Origin: Prevotella sp.
GTDB taxonomy: Bacteria; Bacteroidota; Bacteroidia; Bacteroidales; Bacteroidaceae
Assembly (NCBI GenBank): GCA_016285075.1
Contig: JAEEQB010000006.1
Coordinates: 42,438-106,437, forward strand
Reading direction: 5' to 3'
DNA length: 64,000 bases
The notes below the pieces were generated by a model. That model did no database searches. It saw nothing but the letters and a program-made list of their open reading frames with translations, and was not told where the DNA came from. Made by a program: the position numbers and the translations under genes. Positions 11,350 through 20,573 of this stretch are shown here, piece after piece (within the stretch, counting starts at the first letter, position 1; each line of letters starts with the position of its first letter).

Positions 11350-12582
11350 CTATGATGCAAGCCGATCAATATGAGACTTCTCAAACTGACGCTGAGCATA
11401 CTCAAGCGTCACTTCAAATTTCTTTATCTTTTTTGACGGGATATCGAACATGGCATCCATCATGATATTCTCAACGATAGAACGTAGTCCTCGGGCCCCA
11501 AGCTTATATTCCACTGCCTTGTCAACAATCAGTTTTAAAGCATCAGGAGCAAACGTCAGCTCTACACCATCCATTTGGAACAGCTTGACAAACTGCTTGA
11601 TAATAGCATTCTTCGGTTCCATGAGGATACGCTCCAACGCTTCTCGGTCAAGTGGATTCAAATAGGTAAGCACAGGAAGACGACCGATAATCTCTGGTAT
11701 CAATCCGAAAGACTTCAGGTCCTGGGGTGCCACATATTGCATCAGGTCCTCTTTATCAATTTTTCTGACATTTTGCACGGAATTATAACCAACCACATGG
11801 GTATTCAACCGTTGTGCAATCTTACGTTCTATTCCATCGAAGGCACCACCGCAGATAAACAGGATGTTGCGGGTGTCCACATGGATATAATCCTGGTCTG
11901 GGTGTTTGCGTCCTCCCTTTGGAGGTACATTGACTATGGTGCCTTCTAGCAATTTCAGCAACCCCTGCTGCACGCCCTCTCCACTAACGTCACGCGTTAT
12001 CGAAGGATTGTCAGTCTTGCGGGCGATTTTGTCAATCTCATCGATGAAGACGATACCTTTTTGGGCAGCCTCCACATTAAAGTCCGCCACCTGAAGCAGA
12101 CGGGTGAGTATACTTTCCACATCTTCACCAACATAACCGGCCTCAGTAAACACTGTTGCATCGACAATGGTGAAAGGAACATCCAGCATCCGGGCAATGG
12201 TACGGGCCATGAGTGTCTTACCCGTACCTGTAGATCCAACCATGATGATGTTCGACTTTTCTATTTCAACACCATTCTTGTCATCGGGCTGCTGCAGCCG
12301 TTTATAATGATTATAGACCGCCACAGAAAGATAACGCTTAGCCTCATCCTGACCAATGACGTACTGATCCAAATAATCCTTTATTTCCTTCGGTTTAGGA
12401 ACAGACTTTGATTTTGGTCCACCTTTCTTCTTACCATTTTTCCCGTCTGTATCCGTTAAGTTTTCCTGAACAATTCTATAAGCCTGCTGTGCACAGTCTT
12501 CACAGATATAGCCATTGATACCTGTGATGAGCAGCCGTACTTCGCGATCGTTTCTTCCGCAGAAGCTACATTCTTTCTTCAT
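11350..12582 (-). CDS. clpX: ClpX, ATP-binding unfoldase of the ClpXP protease
   Basis: AAA+ unfoldase feeding substrates to ClpP. The N-terminal zinc domain has C5, C8, C27 and C30. Walker A is GSTGTGKT (about residues 116-123), Walker [12 protein letters not shown], sensor-2 GARGLRS. 410 residues is normal. The loop that docks to ClpP, IGF in E. coli, appears as VGY in THVVGYNS, so the docking residues differ from proteobacterial ones. clpP lies 40 bases upstream, recQ downstream. Confidence 0.97.
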   Translation of the reverse strand: MKKECSFCGRNDREVRLLITGINGYICEDCAQQAYRIVQENLTDTDGKNGKKKGGPKSKSVPKPKEIKDYLDQYVIGQDEAKRYLSVAVYNHYKRLQQPDDKNGVEIEKSNIIMVGSTGTGKTLMARTIARMLDVPFTIVDATVFTEAGYVGEDVESILTRLLQVADFNVEAAQKGIVFIDEIDKIARKTDNPSITRDVSGEGVQQGLLKLLEGTIVNVPPKGGRKHPDQDYIHVDTRNILFICGGAFDGIERKIAQRLNTHVVGYNSVQNVRKIDKEDLMQYVAPQDLKSFGLIPEIIGRLPVLTYLNPLDREALERILMEPKNAIIKQFVKLFQMDGVELTFAPDALKLIVDKAVEYKLGARGLRSIVENIMMDAMFDIPSKKIKKFEVTLEYAQRQFEKSHIDRLAS

Positions 12583-12622
12583 TCTTCTTTCTTCTTTACT
12601 CTTCCTTCAACCTTTCATCTTT

Positions 12623-13285
12623 CTATTTCCTGACCAGAACCTGGTCAATCATTCCATACTCCTTGGCTTCTTCAGCCGTCATCCAATAGTTACGGTCTGA
12701 GTCAGCATACACCTTGTCGTAAGGTGTGTGGGAATGGTCGGAAATAATGGTATAGAGTTCTTTCTTAACCTTCTGTATCTCACGGGCCTCTATCTCTATG
12801 TCACTGGCCTGACCCTGCACACCACCCAAAGGCTGGTGAATCATCACACGGCTGTGAGGCAGTGCAGACCGCTTACCCTCCTGCCCTGACACAAGCAGTA
12901 CTGCAGCCATTGAGGCAGCCATGCCAGTACAGATGGTTGCTACATCGCTAGTGATGAACTGCATAGTATCGTAGATACCTAGTCCCGCATAGACGCTACC
13001 ACCCGGAGAGTTAATGTAAATCGAGATGTCTTTGCCAGAGTCTACGGAGTCAAGGTAGAGTAATTGTGCCTGCAGGGTATTGGCAGTATAGTCATCAATC
13101 TGTGTGCCGAGGAAGATGATTCGATCCATCATCAGCCGTGAGAAGACATCCATCTGAGTAACGTTCAATTGACGCTCCTCCAGGATGTAAGGGTTCAGAT
13201 ACTGAGCCTGTGCCTTCATCACGTCATCGAGCACAAGGCCATTCATTCCTAAATGCTTGGTAGCATATTTTCTAAAATCGTTCAT
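12623..13285 (-). CDS. clpP: ClpP, proteolytic subunit of ClpXP
   Basis: Serine protease forming the tetradecameric chamber. Catalytic Ser125 lies in GMAASMAA, His150 in VMIHQPLGG, and Asp197 in DSDRNYWM. 220 residues with a roughly 30-residue N-terminal segment before the conserved core, consistent with a propeptide. It follows tig across a 132-base gap that holds its own promoter, flanked by an inverted repeat (13322-13388). Confidence 0.97.
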   Translation of the reverse strand: MNDFRKYATKHLGMNGLVLDDVMKAQAQYLNPYILEERQLNVTQMDVFSRLMMDRIIFLGTQIDDYTANTLQAQLLYLDSVDSGKDISIYINSPGGSVYAGLGIYDTMQFITSDVATICTGMAASMAAVLLVSGQEGKRSALPHSRVMIHQPLGGVQGQASDIEIEAREIQKVKKELYTIISDHSHTPYDKVYADSDRNYWMTAEEAKEYGMIDQVLVRK

Positions 13286-13321
13286 ATCTATCTGTTTTAA
13301 AGCGCTTTTTCAAATAAAAGA

Positions 13322-13388
13322 CTGAGGTTATCGGCCTTTTATCATCAAATGTAGATACAAAGATAATAAAAAAAGTCGATAACCTCAG
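13322..13388 (-). promoter_or_regulatory. clpP promoter enclosed by a 12-bp inverted repeat
   Basis: CTGAGGTTATCG at 13322-13333 and its exact reverse complement at 13377-13388 flank the minus-strand -7 box TATCTTTG (13358-13365). Relative to a start near 13354, one arm overlaps the -33 to -23 region and the other falls about 20-30 bases into the leader. It could be a two-site operator or a long-range stem; the arms do not look like a tig terminator because no T-run follows the second arm. Confidence 0.55.
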
Positions 13389-13417
13389 AAAAAATCTGTG
13401 TTTTTTACGAAAAATAA

Positions 13418-14776
13418 CTATTTTTCTGCCATCAGCTTGTTAAATTCCTCCAAAGAGACACTTTTTTCGGTTAATTTTACCACTGACTTCAGAGTTTGCA
13501 TGAGTTTCTCATCGACAGCACGATCCACAAAGCCGTCAACGCTCTCACGTTTCTTCATCTGTTCTGCAGCATAATTCTCGAGCACGTCTTCAGGAACGTT
13601 GCTCATACCGTACTGGGCAAACTGCTGACGTACAGCTTCCTTGGCAACAGCCTTCACGTCGTCATTCTCTACCTTAATATTATTAGCGGCAACGAGCTGT
13701 TCTTTGATAAGATGCCACTTCAGCTCACGGATGCTGCCCTCGAAATTCTTCTCCACATAATCGGCACCACGATCCTGATTGTTCAAAATCATCACACGTT
13801 TCAACAGAGCCTCAGGGAACTTCACTTCGCCTACCTTCTTCTCTACATAGGTACGGACATCCTGGAGGAAGCGGAAATCGCTATTCTGCTGCAATTGTGG
13901 TTGGATGGTTTCTTCAATCTTCTGGCGGAACTCTTTCTCATCCTTGCAGGAGCCTTCTCCGAATACACGGTCAAAGAGAGCCTGGTTCACCTCAGCAGGC
14001 TGGAAATGGCGAATTTCCGTCACTTGATAGCTGAAGTCGCTCTCCAAGTCCTTCACCTGTTCTTTATCAACCTTCAACAAGGCTGCCACCTCAGCATCAT
14101 TATTCGGATAAGCTTTTTTGGGGTTGAAGGTAATGATGTCACCAGGCTTGCAGCCATCAAACAACTTACGCTGAGATTCTTCCTTGATATAAGCAGGCAT
14201 AATCATACCGCTATCCGTTGTGATACCACCTTCCAGGGTGTTACCCTCAGCATCGAGCTGCCGCAAGTCACCCGTCAGAGTGTCGTTGCCACTAAATATC
14301 TCGGCTTTCTGGAACTCACCTGCCTGCTGGGCATACATTTTCACCTGATTGTCGATCAGTTTATCGTCCACCTTAATATTATAATAGGTAATCTTGTCCT
14401 TAGAATTCAGCTCTACCTGCATCTCAGGAGCCACAGCGATATCAAACACAAAGGTAAAAGGACCATCGCCAGCCAGGTCCTGAGGCTGCTGCTTCTCGCT
14501 GGCCAGAGGCTCACCTAACATCTGTATATTATTCTCACGGATATATCCTGTCAGTTTCTCACCCAACAGACGATTGATTTCGTCCATCTTCACCTGAGTG
14601 CCAAACTGGCGTTTGATCATACCCATAGGAGCCATTCCTGGACGGAAACCTGGAATATTGGCACGTTTGCGATAGTCCTTTAACATCTTGTCTACCTTCT
14701 CCTGATAGTCTTCCTTCTCAACGGTTATCGTCATCAAGCCGTTGATTTTGTCGGTGGTTTCAAATAAGATATTCAT
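13418..14776 (-). CDS. tig: Trigger factor, ribosome-associated chaperone
   Basis: First chaperone to meet nascent chains. 452 residues. The N-terminal ribosome-binding domain carries the signature GFRPGMAPMGMIKRQFG (about residues 43-59; G-F-R-x-G is the docking loop). The central PPIase region is divergent, lacking a clear FKBP motif, as in other Bacteroidetes. The C-terminal helices run from about residue 260 to 440. A -7 box TAATTTTGC lies at 14820-14828. Gene order tig-clpP-clpX is the classical proteostasis cluster. Confidence 0.94.
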   Translation of the reverse strand: MNILFETTDKINGLMTITVEKEDYQEKVDKMLKDYRKRANIPGFRPGMAPMGMIKRQFGTQVKMDEINRLLGEKLTGYIRENNIQMLGEPLASEKQQPQDLAGDGPFTFVFDIAVAPEMQVELNSKDKITYYNIKVDDKLIDNQVKMYAQQAGEFQKAEIFSGNDTLTGDLRQLDAEGNTLEGGITTDSGMIMPAYIKEESQRKLFDGCKPGDIITFNPKKAYPNNDAEVAALLKVDKEQVKDLESDFSYQVTEIRHFQPAEVNQALFDRVFGEGSCKDEKEFRQKIEETIQPQLQQNSDFRFLQDVRTYVEKKVGEVKFPEALLKRVMILNNQDRGADYVEKNFEGSIRELKWHLIKEQLVAANNIKVENDDVKAVAKEAVRQQFAQYGMSNVPEDVLENYAAEQMKKRESVDGFVDRAVDEKLMQTLKSVVKLTEKSVSLEEFNKLMAEK

Positions 14777-14819
14777 CTTTTCTATTTACGATTTATTTGT
14801 GATTTCTTGAAATTGAGGT

Positions 14820-14828
14820 GCAAAATTA
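14820..14828 (-). promoter_or_regulatory. -7 box of the tig promoter
   Basis: Minus-strand TAATTTTGC, 44 bases before the tig ATG. A second copy of the same nonamer lies at 14851-14859 on the same strand. Confidence 0.6.
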
Positions 14829-14903
14829 CGGATAAATGCTGTAAAAGCCGCAAAATTACCAATTTTTAACGCAACAAGACTGGCTGACACGACAATTTTG
14901 CTG

Positions 14904-14912
14904 TAATTTTGC
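14904..14912 (+). promoter_or_regulatory. -7 box before the threonine aldolase gene
   Basis: TAATTTTGC, matching TAnnTTTG, about 75 bases before the ATG at 14988 and divergent from the tig promoter. No good -33 element. Confidence 0.5.
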
Positions 14913-14987
14913 AGGGAAAAATCACGAAGAAGGACTTGCTACTTGTCTGGCTTGTCCAAGAAATAGTTAAATCATAATAAACCACAG

Positions 14988-16022
14988 ATGATTTCATTTG
15001 AATGCGACTATAATAACGGAGCCTGCCAGCAGGTGCTTGACAACTTGGTCAGGAACAACGGTGCAAAACCCACCCCTTATGGTTTTGACGAATTCTCGGA
15101 ACGAGCCAAGGATCGCATTCGCGAGGCATGCGGACTGCCAGATGCTCAGATTTTCTTTCTCACTGGCGGGACACAGACCAACGCCACCACCATTGACTCC
15201 ATGCTCTACCAGTATGAGGGGGTGATCTGCGTGGGCAGTGGCCATATCAATGTCCACGAGGCCGGAGCCGTAGAGTTCACGGAGCATAAGATCATCACTA
15301 TCGGCGACACGATGGGCAAGATGGAAGCACGGGTGCTGGACAATTATTTAGACGACTACATGCACGATGGCAACAAAGACCACGCTGTTCACCCAGGTCT
15401 GGTCTACATCACCTTCCCCACAGAATTCGGCACACTCTATACAGCAAAGGAACTGGCAGATCTCTATCAGGTGTGCCAGCACTACGAGATTCCTCTTTAT
15501 ATTGACGGTGCCCGTCTGGGCTACGGTCTAATGGCTGAGGGCAACGATGTCACCCTCCCCTTCCTGGCACGCCACTGCGATGTGTTCTATATAGGAGGCA
15601 CAAAAATCGGTGCGCTCTGTGGTGAGGCTGTTGTATTCACTAACCGTAAGGCTCACAAACATTTCTTCTCCATTCAGAAGCAACATGGTGCGGTCATTGC
15701 AAAGGGTGCCCTCATTGGTCTGCAATTTGAGGCGCTGTTCACCGACAAACTGTACTTCCGTCTGGCAGAACATGCCATTCGGATGGCTATGCGTATGAAA
15801 CAGCTATTTCAGCGTAAAGGATTCCAGTTCTATGTCGACTCCCCTACAAATCAGCAATTCGTTATCATCGACAATGAACAGGCAGATCGTTTAAGCCGCC
15901 AGATACAGTTTAACCACTTTGGACAAACCGACAAGCACCATACCATCTGCCGTTTTGTTACCAGCTGGTCAACAACAGAGGAGGAACTGGACGAACTTGA
16001 GAGAGTATTAAGTGAGAAATGA
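14988..16022 (+). CDS. ltaE: Low-specificity L-threonine aldolase
   Basis: PLP enzyme cleaving L-threonine or L-allo-threonine to glycine and acetaldehyde. 344 residues. GGTQTNATTID (about 59-69) binds the cofactor phosphate, HINVHEAGAVEF carries the stacking residue, IDGARLGYGL holds the Asp and Arg, and K206 in IGGTKIGAL is the Schiff-base lysine. A compact fold-type I beta-eliminating lyase, so related activities are possible, but all key residues match aldolases. The downstream membrane-protein gene starts 27 bases later. Confidence 0.92.
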   Translation: MISFECDYNNGACQQVLDNLVRNNGAKPTPYGFDEFSERAKDRIREACGLPDAQIFFLTGGTQTNATTIDSMLYQYEGVICVGSGHINVHEAGAVEFTEHKIITIGDTMGKMEARVLDNYLDDYMHDGNKDHAVHPGLVYITFPTEFGTLYTAKELADLYQVCQHYEIPLYIDGARLGYGLMAEGNDVTLPFLARHCDVFYIGGTKIGALCGEAVVFTNRKAHKHFFSIQKQHGAVIAKGALIGLQFEALFTDKLYFRLAEHAIRMAMRMKQLFQRKGFQFYVDSPTNQQFVIIDNEQADRLSRQIQFNHFGQTDKHHTICRFVTSWSTTEEELDELERVLSEK

Positions 16023-16049
16023 TGAGTGTCTTGGTCTGAAGAGGAAAGG

Positions 16050-17495
16050 ATGAACGAACATAATCCCAGGAAAGAGAACAATTCATTGTGGCGGAAGAAT
16101 CTTCCGCTAATAATTACTTTTCCCTTCTTGCTCATCGTCATTTTCTGTTTCTTCCAATACTGGTATCCCTGTCATTTCTTCTATCAGGAGCAGAACCAGC
16201 TGTTCCTATGGGACTGGGAATATGTGGGAAGCTACTTTAACAAGCCCGGTGGGTTGTCCCGTCTCTGCGGCGATTTTCTAACCCAGCTATATTATTATTT
16301 GTACGCGGGCGCGTGTATTCTCACTGTCTGTCTGATGCTTATAGGCTTACTGCTGCATAGTGCTCTGCGTCACTTTGGCATGAATCGTCATCTGGCACTT
16401 ACCATCACTTTGATTGTGATGCTATTCTTGGCTGCCTGCCACTTCAATGTGAGCTATCGGCTGTACAACACTATCTCTGTGCTGGGGTGGGTTCTTGTAG
16501 TTTGGCTGATCTCGCTGATTCCCAACAGATGGCTGAAGCTTTCTCTTATAGCCACAGCTCTTCTCCCTACTTATGTTCTTTTTGGCTATCCACACATCCG
16601 TCAGCTTCAAAAACCCAATTTTGTTCTCGAACAGGACTTTGCCATAGACAGTGAGTACCGCTTCGGCAACTACGACCGAGTGGTGAATATGGTGGAGAAT
16701 GCAAAAGTGTTGACAGAGCAGATGCTTTTCTTCTACAATTTAGTACAGGCTCAACGAGGTGAATTGCCAGACCATCTTCTCCAGTTTACTCCCAACCAAC
16801 TTGGCACATTCTATCAAATAGGACCTGAGACGCCCCGACTGGTGATTATCAACATGAATGAACTATATTGGGCTTTGGGCGATATGACTTTCGCCGAACG
16901 TGCTGCCATGATGACAAATGTCTTTGCGCAAGAGAACCGTAATGTTCGGATGATCAAGCGATTGGCAGAATGTGCCATCGTCAGCAAAGACACCATAGCC
17001 TCGCAGAAGTTCCTGCGGCTACTGAGCAAGACTCTCGTTTACAGGCATTGGGCAGTCAATGCGAAGAAAGGGTTGTTCAACCAGACTGAAGGTCATCAGT
17101 ATGCCCTGAAGATGCGACAGGTACCCCAGCGCGACACCATCACCACCTCTGACAACGCCCACTTCATCATGGTGCAGTTGCTGGACCGCAACCCACAGAA
17201 TACCGTTGCACTGGACTACATGCTTTGTAGTGACCTGCTGCTAAGGGACATTGAGAGTTTCAAACGCGACTATGACCGTTACTGCATAGAGACCAACCGT
17301 CCACGCATCAAGAAACTCTATCAGGAGGCTCTTTGCATTTGGCTCGCCGGATCGGAAGCTCCTTTAGAGTTGTGGGAGCAGTACATCCTACAGCCAGAGA
17401 TTATTCAGCGGTTCCAACAGTACAACCAGCAACGTGGCAGCAGCCGCTTCAAGGATACCTACTGGTATTTCTTTGACAAAACCAGAAATATATAG
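16050..17495 (+). CDS. Membrane protein with five N-terminal helices (DUF6057-like)
   Basis: Function unknown. I start at the ATG at 16050, preceded by GAAGAGGAAAGG, rather than the GTG at 16026. Five membrane segments lie in the first about 190 residues, for example LPLIITFPFLLIVIFCFF and LALTITLIVMLFLAACHF. The rest (about 290 residues) is soluble and helical, resembling TPR-type repeats, with the segments FGNYDRVVNMVENAKVLTEQ and SFKRDYDRYC. It looks like the Bacteroidales family catalogued as DUF6057, an assignment from memory. It sits 30 bases before a lipoprotein with a haem motif and a propeller, probably in one operon. Confidence 0.7.
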   Translation: MNEHNPRKENNSLWRKNLPLIITFPFLLIVIFCFFQYWYPCHFFYQEQNQLFLWDWEYVGSYFNKPGGLSRLCGDFLTQLYYYLYAGACILTVCLMLIGLLLHSALRHFGMNRHLALTITLIVMLFLAACHFNVSYRLYNTISVLGWVLVVWLISLIPNRWLKLSLIATALLPTYVLFGYPHIRQLQKPNFVLEQDFAIDSEYRFGNYDRVVNMVENAKVLTEQMLFFYNLVQAQRGELPDHLLQFTPNQLGTFYQIGPETPRLVIINMNELYWALGDMTFAERAAMMTNVFAQENRNVRMIKRLAECAIVSKDTIASQKFLRLLSKTLVYRHWAVNAKKGLFNQTEGHQYALKMRQVPQRDTITTSDNAHFIMVQLLDRNPQNTVALDYMLCSDLLLRDIESFKRDYDRYCIETNRPRIKKLYQEALCIWLAGSEAPLELWEQYILQPEIIQRFQQYNQQRGSSRFKDTYWYFFDKTRNI

Positions 17496-17525
17496 TAAGA
17501 AATGAAAAGTAACAGGAGGAATCAT

Positions 17526-19043
17526 ATGGAAAAGAGGCTGTTCTGCATGAGAACTGTCGGTAAAGTGATGTGCACAGTAATTCTTGCTGTTCATTTCTCA
17601 TTTCTTTGTTCTTGTTCTCCTGTGCCGGAAAATATTCAGCAGTCAGACTTCCTGCCTCCCATCTATCCTGATTATTTGGACATAACCATCCCTAAGAACA
17701 TTGCGCCACTGAATTTCCTGTTGCGTGCAGATGATTGCGAAGCCCTTCATGTGACAGTTGGCGCGTCGGACATCAATAGTTCCTATCAACACACTGTCAC
17801 ACTCCACACCCGTGGCAACGAAGCCGTCTTCAACCAGAAAGAGTGGAGTGCGTTGTTAGAAGAGTCTGCTGGCGACACGCTTTATGTCCATATCAATGCC
17901 CTTGTCGATGGCAGGTGGACAGAATATAAACCATTCAAATGGCATGTTACAAAGGATCAGATAGACCCCTACCTCACCTATCGTCTTATAGAGCCAGACT
18001 ATGAGATTTGGAACCATCTGGAAATCCAGCAGCGCTGTCTGGAGAACTATGACACAAAGTCACTCGGTCACCACGAACAGTTGGAAAACCGTTGCATGAA
18101 CTGTCACACCTTTGGCAGTCAAGACCCAACATTGTCGATGATGTACGTGCGCGGACCTGGCGGAGGCGCCATCCTGAACCAAAACGGGACTCTCCACAAA
18201 CTCAACATTCCTGGTAGTGTATACTTTGGCTTCAGCCCCTCAGGGCGTTATCTAGTATTCTCTACAAACAAGATTATCCCGGCCTTCCACAGCATACCAC
18301 GAAAACGACTGGAGGTGTTTGACTCACAGTCAGACATCCTGGTGGCCGACCTTCAGGATCACCGCATCTTTTCCTCTACGCTGCTTTCTGACAGTACGAA
18401 GTTTGAGACCTTCCCCACTTTCTCACCCGACGGACATTACATTTACTACTGCGCTGCTGACAGTGTCAACCTGCCACAAGATATCCAACACCTGCATTAT
18501 AGTCTCGTCCGCATACCTTTTGATGAACAAACTGGGCAGATAGGAACCACGGTGGACACCCTTGTTAAATGCAATACAATGGCATCGCAGTCAACAGGTC
18601 AGTCAGTCTGTCATCCACGGATCTCACCAGACGGACGTCTGCTTCTCTATACAGTGGCCGATTATGGTACTTTCCCCATATGGCATCCGGAGGCAGACCT
18701 ACAGATGCTCAACCTTGAAACGGGTACAATAGACTCTTTACAAGCGGTGAACAGCCAGAAGAGTGACACCTATCACTCCTGGTCTTCGAACAGTCGTTGG
18801 TTTGTCTTTGCATCGAAACGCGACGACGGGCTTTTCGGCAAGCCCTACTTCTGCTATGTGGACAAGACTGGACGCGCACACAAACCGTTCTGCCTTCCCC
18901 AACGCCATCCTACTTATTACGACAACACCCTCAAATCGTTCAATGCCCCTGAGCTAGGACGAGGCTCCGTCTGGTTTGATACGGATGACGTAGCCGAAGC
19001 CATGAAACAGGCGGCTGAGACCTTTACCTATCAGAAATATTAA
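17526..19043 (+). CDS. Lipoprotein with TolB/PD40-type propeller and one CxxCH haem motif
   Basis: Function unknown. The start at 17526 is chosen for the strong GGAGGAATCAT in front of it; an ATG at 17502 is also in frame. The signal peptide ends in lipobox L27-C28-S29-C30. Residues about 55-160 are a beta-sandwich-like region. C190-M-N-C193-H194 is a classical c-type haem attachment site. Afterwards come PD40/WD40-like blades, for example FGFSPSGRYLVFSTN, FPTFSPDGHYIYY and HPRISPDGRLLLYTVADYG. One haem plus a propeller suggests an envelope electron-transfer or sensing protein; this is inference. Flanked by the membrane protein above and a flotillin gene 22 bases downstream. Confidence 0.75.
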   Translation: MEKRLFCMRTVGKVMCTVILAVHFSFLCSCSPVPENIQQSDFLPPIYPDYLDITIPKNIAPLNFLLRADDCEALHVTVGASDINSSYQHTVTLHTRGNEAVFNQKEWSALLEESAGDTLYVHINALVDGRWTEYKPFKWHVTKDQIDPYLTYRLIEPDYEIWNHLEIQQRCLENYDTKSLGHHEQLENRCMNCHTFGSQDPTLSMMYVRGPGGGAILNQNGTLHKLNIPGSVYFGFSPSGRYLVFSTNKIIPAFHSIPRKRLEVFDSQSDILVADLQDHRIFSSTLLSDSTKFETFPTFSPDGHYIYYCAADSVNLPQDIQHLHYSLVRIPFDEQTGQIGTTVDTLVKCNTMASQSTGQSVCHPRISPDGRLLLYTVADYGTFPIWHPEADLQMLNLETGTIDSLQAVNSQKSDTYHSWSSNSRWFVFASKRDDGLFGKPYFCYVDKTGRAHKPFCLPQRHPTYYDNTLKSFNAPELGRGSVWFDTDDVAEAMKQAAETFTYQKY

Positions 19044-19065
19044 CCTTTAAATTATTCAACTATTT

Positions 19066-20556
19066 ATGGATCCCTTCTCACTTTATGTCTTGATTGGAGC
19101 AGCCATCGTAGTGCTCATCATCTTTGTGTTCATTTCTTATGTGAAAGCTCCGCCTTCATTTGCTTTCATCATCTCTGGTCTCAGCAAGGAACCTCGTGTG
19201 CTTATCGGCTCCGGCGGTTTTCGCATTCCTTTTCTGGAGCGTTTAGACAAAGTTTACCTCGGGCAAATAACCGTCGACATTAAGACGGAAGAGAGCGTAC
19301 CCACAAACGACTTCATCAACGTAGACGTAGATGCTGTGGCCAAGATACGCGTCACTCCAAATTCAGAAGGCACACGCTTAGCCGCCAAAAACTTCCTGAA
19401 TATGCAGCCCAACGAGATTGCCGAGCAACTACAGGATTCCCTACAGGGTAATATGCGTGAGATTATCGGCACACTAGACCTACGTTCCCTCAACACTGAC
19501 CGTGACGGTTTCTCTGACCAAGTAATGATGAAAGCCTCGCCCGACATGGCCAAGCTCGGCATTGAGATTATCTCGTGCAATATCCAGAACGTTACTGACA
19601 AGGAAGGGCTCATCCATGACCTGGGAGCTGACAATACCGCCAAAATCAAGAAGGATGCCAGCATCAACCGCGCCAATGCAGAGCGTGATGTGAAAATCCA
19701 AGTGGCTCACGCTGACAAGGATGCCAATGATGCCCGTGTGGATGCTGATACAGCCATTGCTATCAAGAACAACGACTTAGCCCTGAAACGTGCAGCCTTG
19801 AAACGCGAGGCAGACACCGCACAGGCTGATGCCGATGCTGCCTATGCCATTCAGCAGCAGGAGCAGCAGAAGACCATCAACATCAAAACCGTTGAGGCCG
19901 AGATTGAGAAGACAAAACGTCAACAGATCCTATCGAAGGAGCAGATTGAGATCAAGCAGAACCAGCTGGCTGCAGAGATTGAGAAGAAGGCTGATGCCGA
20001 CAAGTACAAGGTGGAGAAAGACGCTGCCGCCGACCTGGAGCAGCGCAAGCGTGTAGCTGAAGCCCAGAAGTACGAGGCAGAACAAAGAGCACTGGCTCAG
20101 AATGCTGAGTCAGACGCCGTACGTTACCGTTTAGAGCAAGAAGCCATCGGTATCAAAGCAAAGGGTGAGGCTGAGGCCTATGCCATTCAGAAGAAAGGTG
20201 AGGCCGAAGCATTGGCAATGGATAAGAAAGCCGAGGCTTACAAAAAGTACAACAACGCTGCTGTGATGCAGATGATGATCGAGGTGCTGCCACAGGTTGT
20301 GGAGAATGTGGCCAAGCCCATCAGTGCCATCAAGGACGTCAATATTTACAGCGGTGACGGGCAGGGCATTTCAGTCATGAGCGGTAACGTACCTATAGCC
20401 ATCCGCCAGGCTTTCGACGTACTGAAATCGGCTACCGGAGTAGACATGGCTGACATCATGCGTGCTGGAACCATAGAGGCCAAGACCACTCGCAACGTGA
20501 ACTTGAACGACCAGGCTCGCGACGCTGTTGACAATATCACTGGTAAAGACAAATAA
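19066..20556 (+). CDS. Flotillin-like SPFH/band 7 protein
   Basis: Membrane scaffold protein that organises microdomains. 496 residues. A single N-terminal membrane helix (about 6-25), an SPFH domain from about 30 to 200 (GSGGFRIPFLERLDKVYLG, then VDVDAVAKIRVTP), then a long Ala/Glu/Lys-rich coiled coil to about 420 and a short C-terminal domain. The AE-rich repeats are those of flotillin/YqiK rather than HflK or prohibitin. No NfeD gene is adjacent, which is unusual for flotillins. It follows the haem-motif lipoprotein by 22 bases and precedes a MATE exporter by 17, so it may share their transcript. Confidence 0.9.
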   Translation: MDPFSLYVLIGAAIVVLIIFVFISYVKAPPSFAFIISGLSKEPRVLIGSGGFRIPFLERLDKVYLGQITVDIKTEESVPTNDFINVDVDAVAKIRVTPNSEGTRLAAKNFLNMQPNEIAEQLQDSLQGNMREIIGTLDLRSLNTDRDGFSDQVMMKASPDMAKLGIEIISCNIQNVTDKEGLIHDLGADNTAKIKKDASINRANAERDVKIQVAHADKDANDARVDADTAIAIKNNDLALKRAALKREADTAQADADAAYAIQQQEQQKTINIKTVEAEIEKTKRQQILSKEQIEIKQNQLAAEIEKKADADKYKVEKDAAADLEQRKRVAEAQKYEAEQRALAQNAESDAVRYRLEQEAIGIKAKGEAEAYAIQKKGEAEALAMDKKAEAYKKYNNAAVMQMMIEVLPQVVENVAKPISAIKDVNIYSGDGQGISVMSGNVPIAIRQAFDVLKSATGVDMADIMRAGTIEAKTTRNVNLNDQARDAVDNITGKDK

Positions 20557-20573
20557 CACTTTCGACCATCCCA

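Noticed and set aside
13496..14518. A 340-codon open frame antisense to tig
   Set aside because: It lies wholly within tig on the other strand; the product is Leu/His/Ile-rich and irregular, as expected from reading a conserved gene backwards. It has no promoter.
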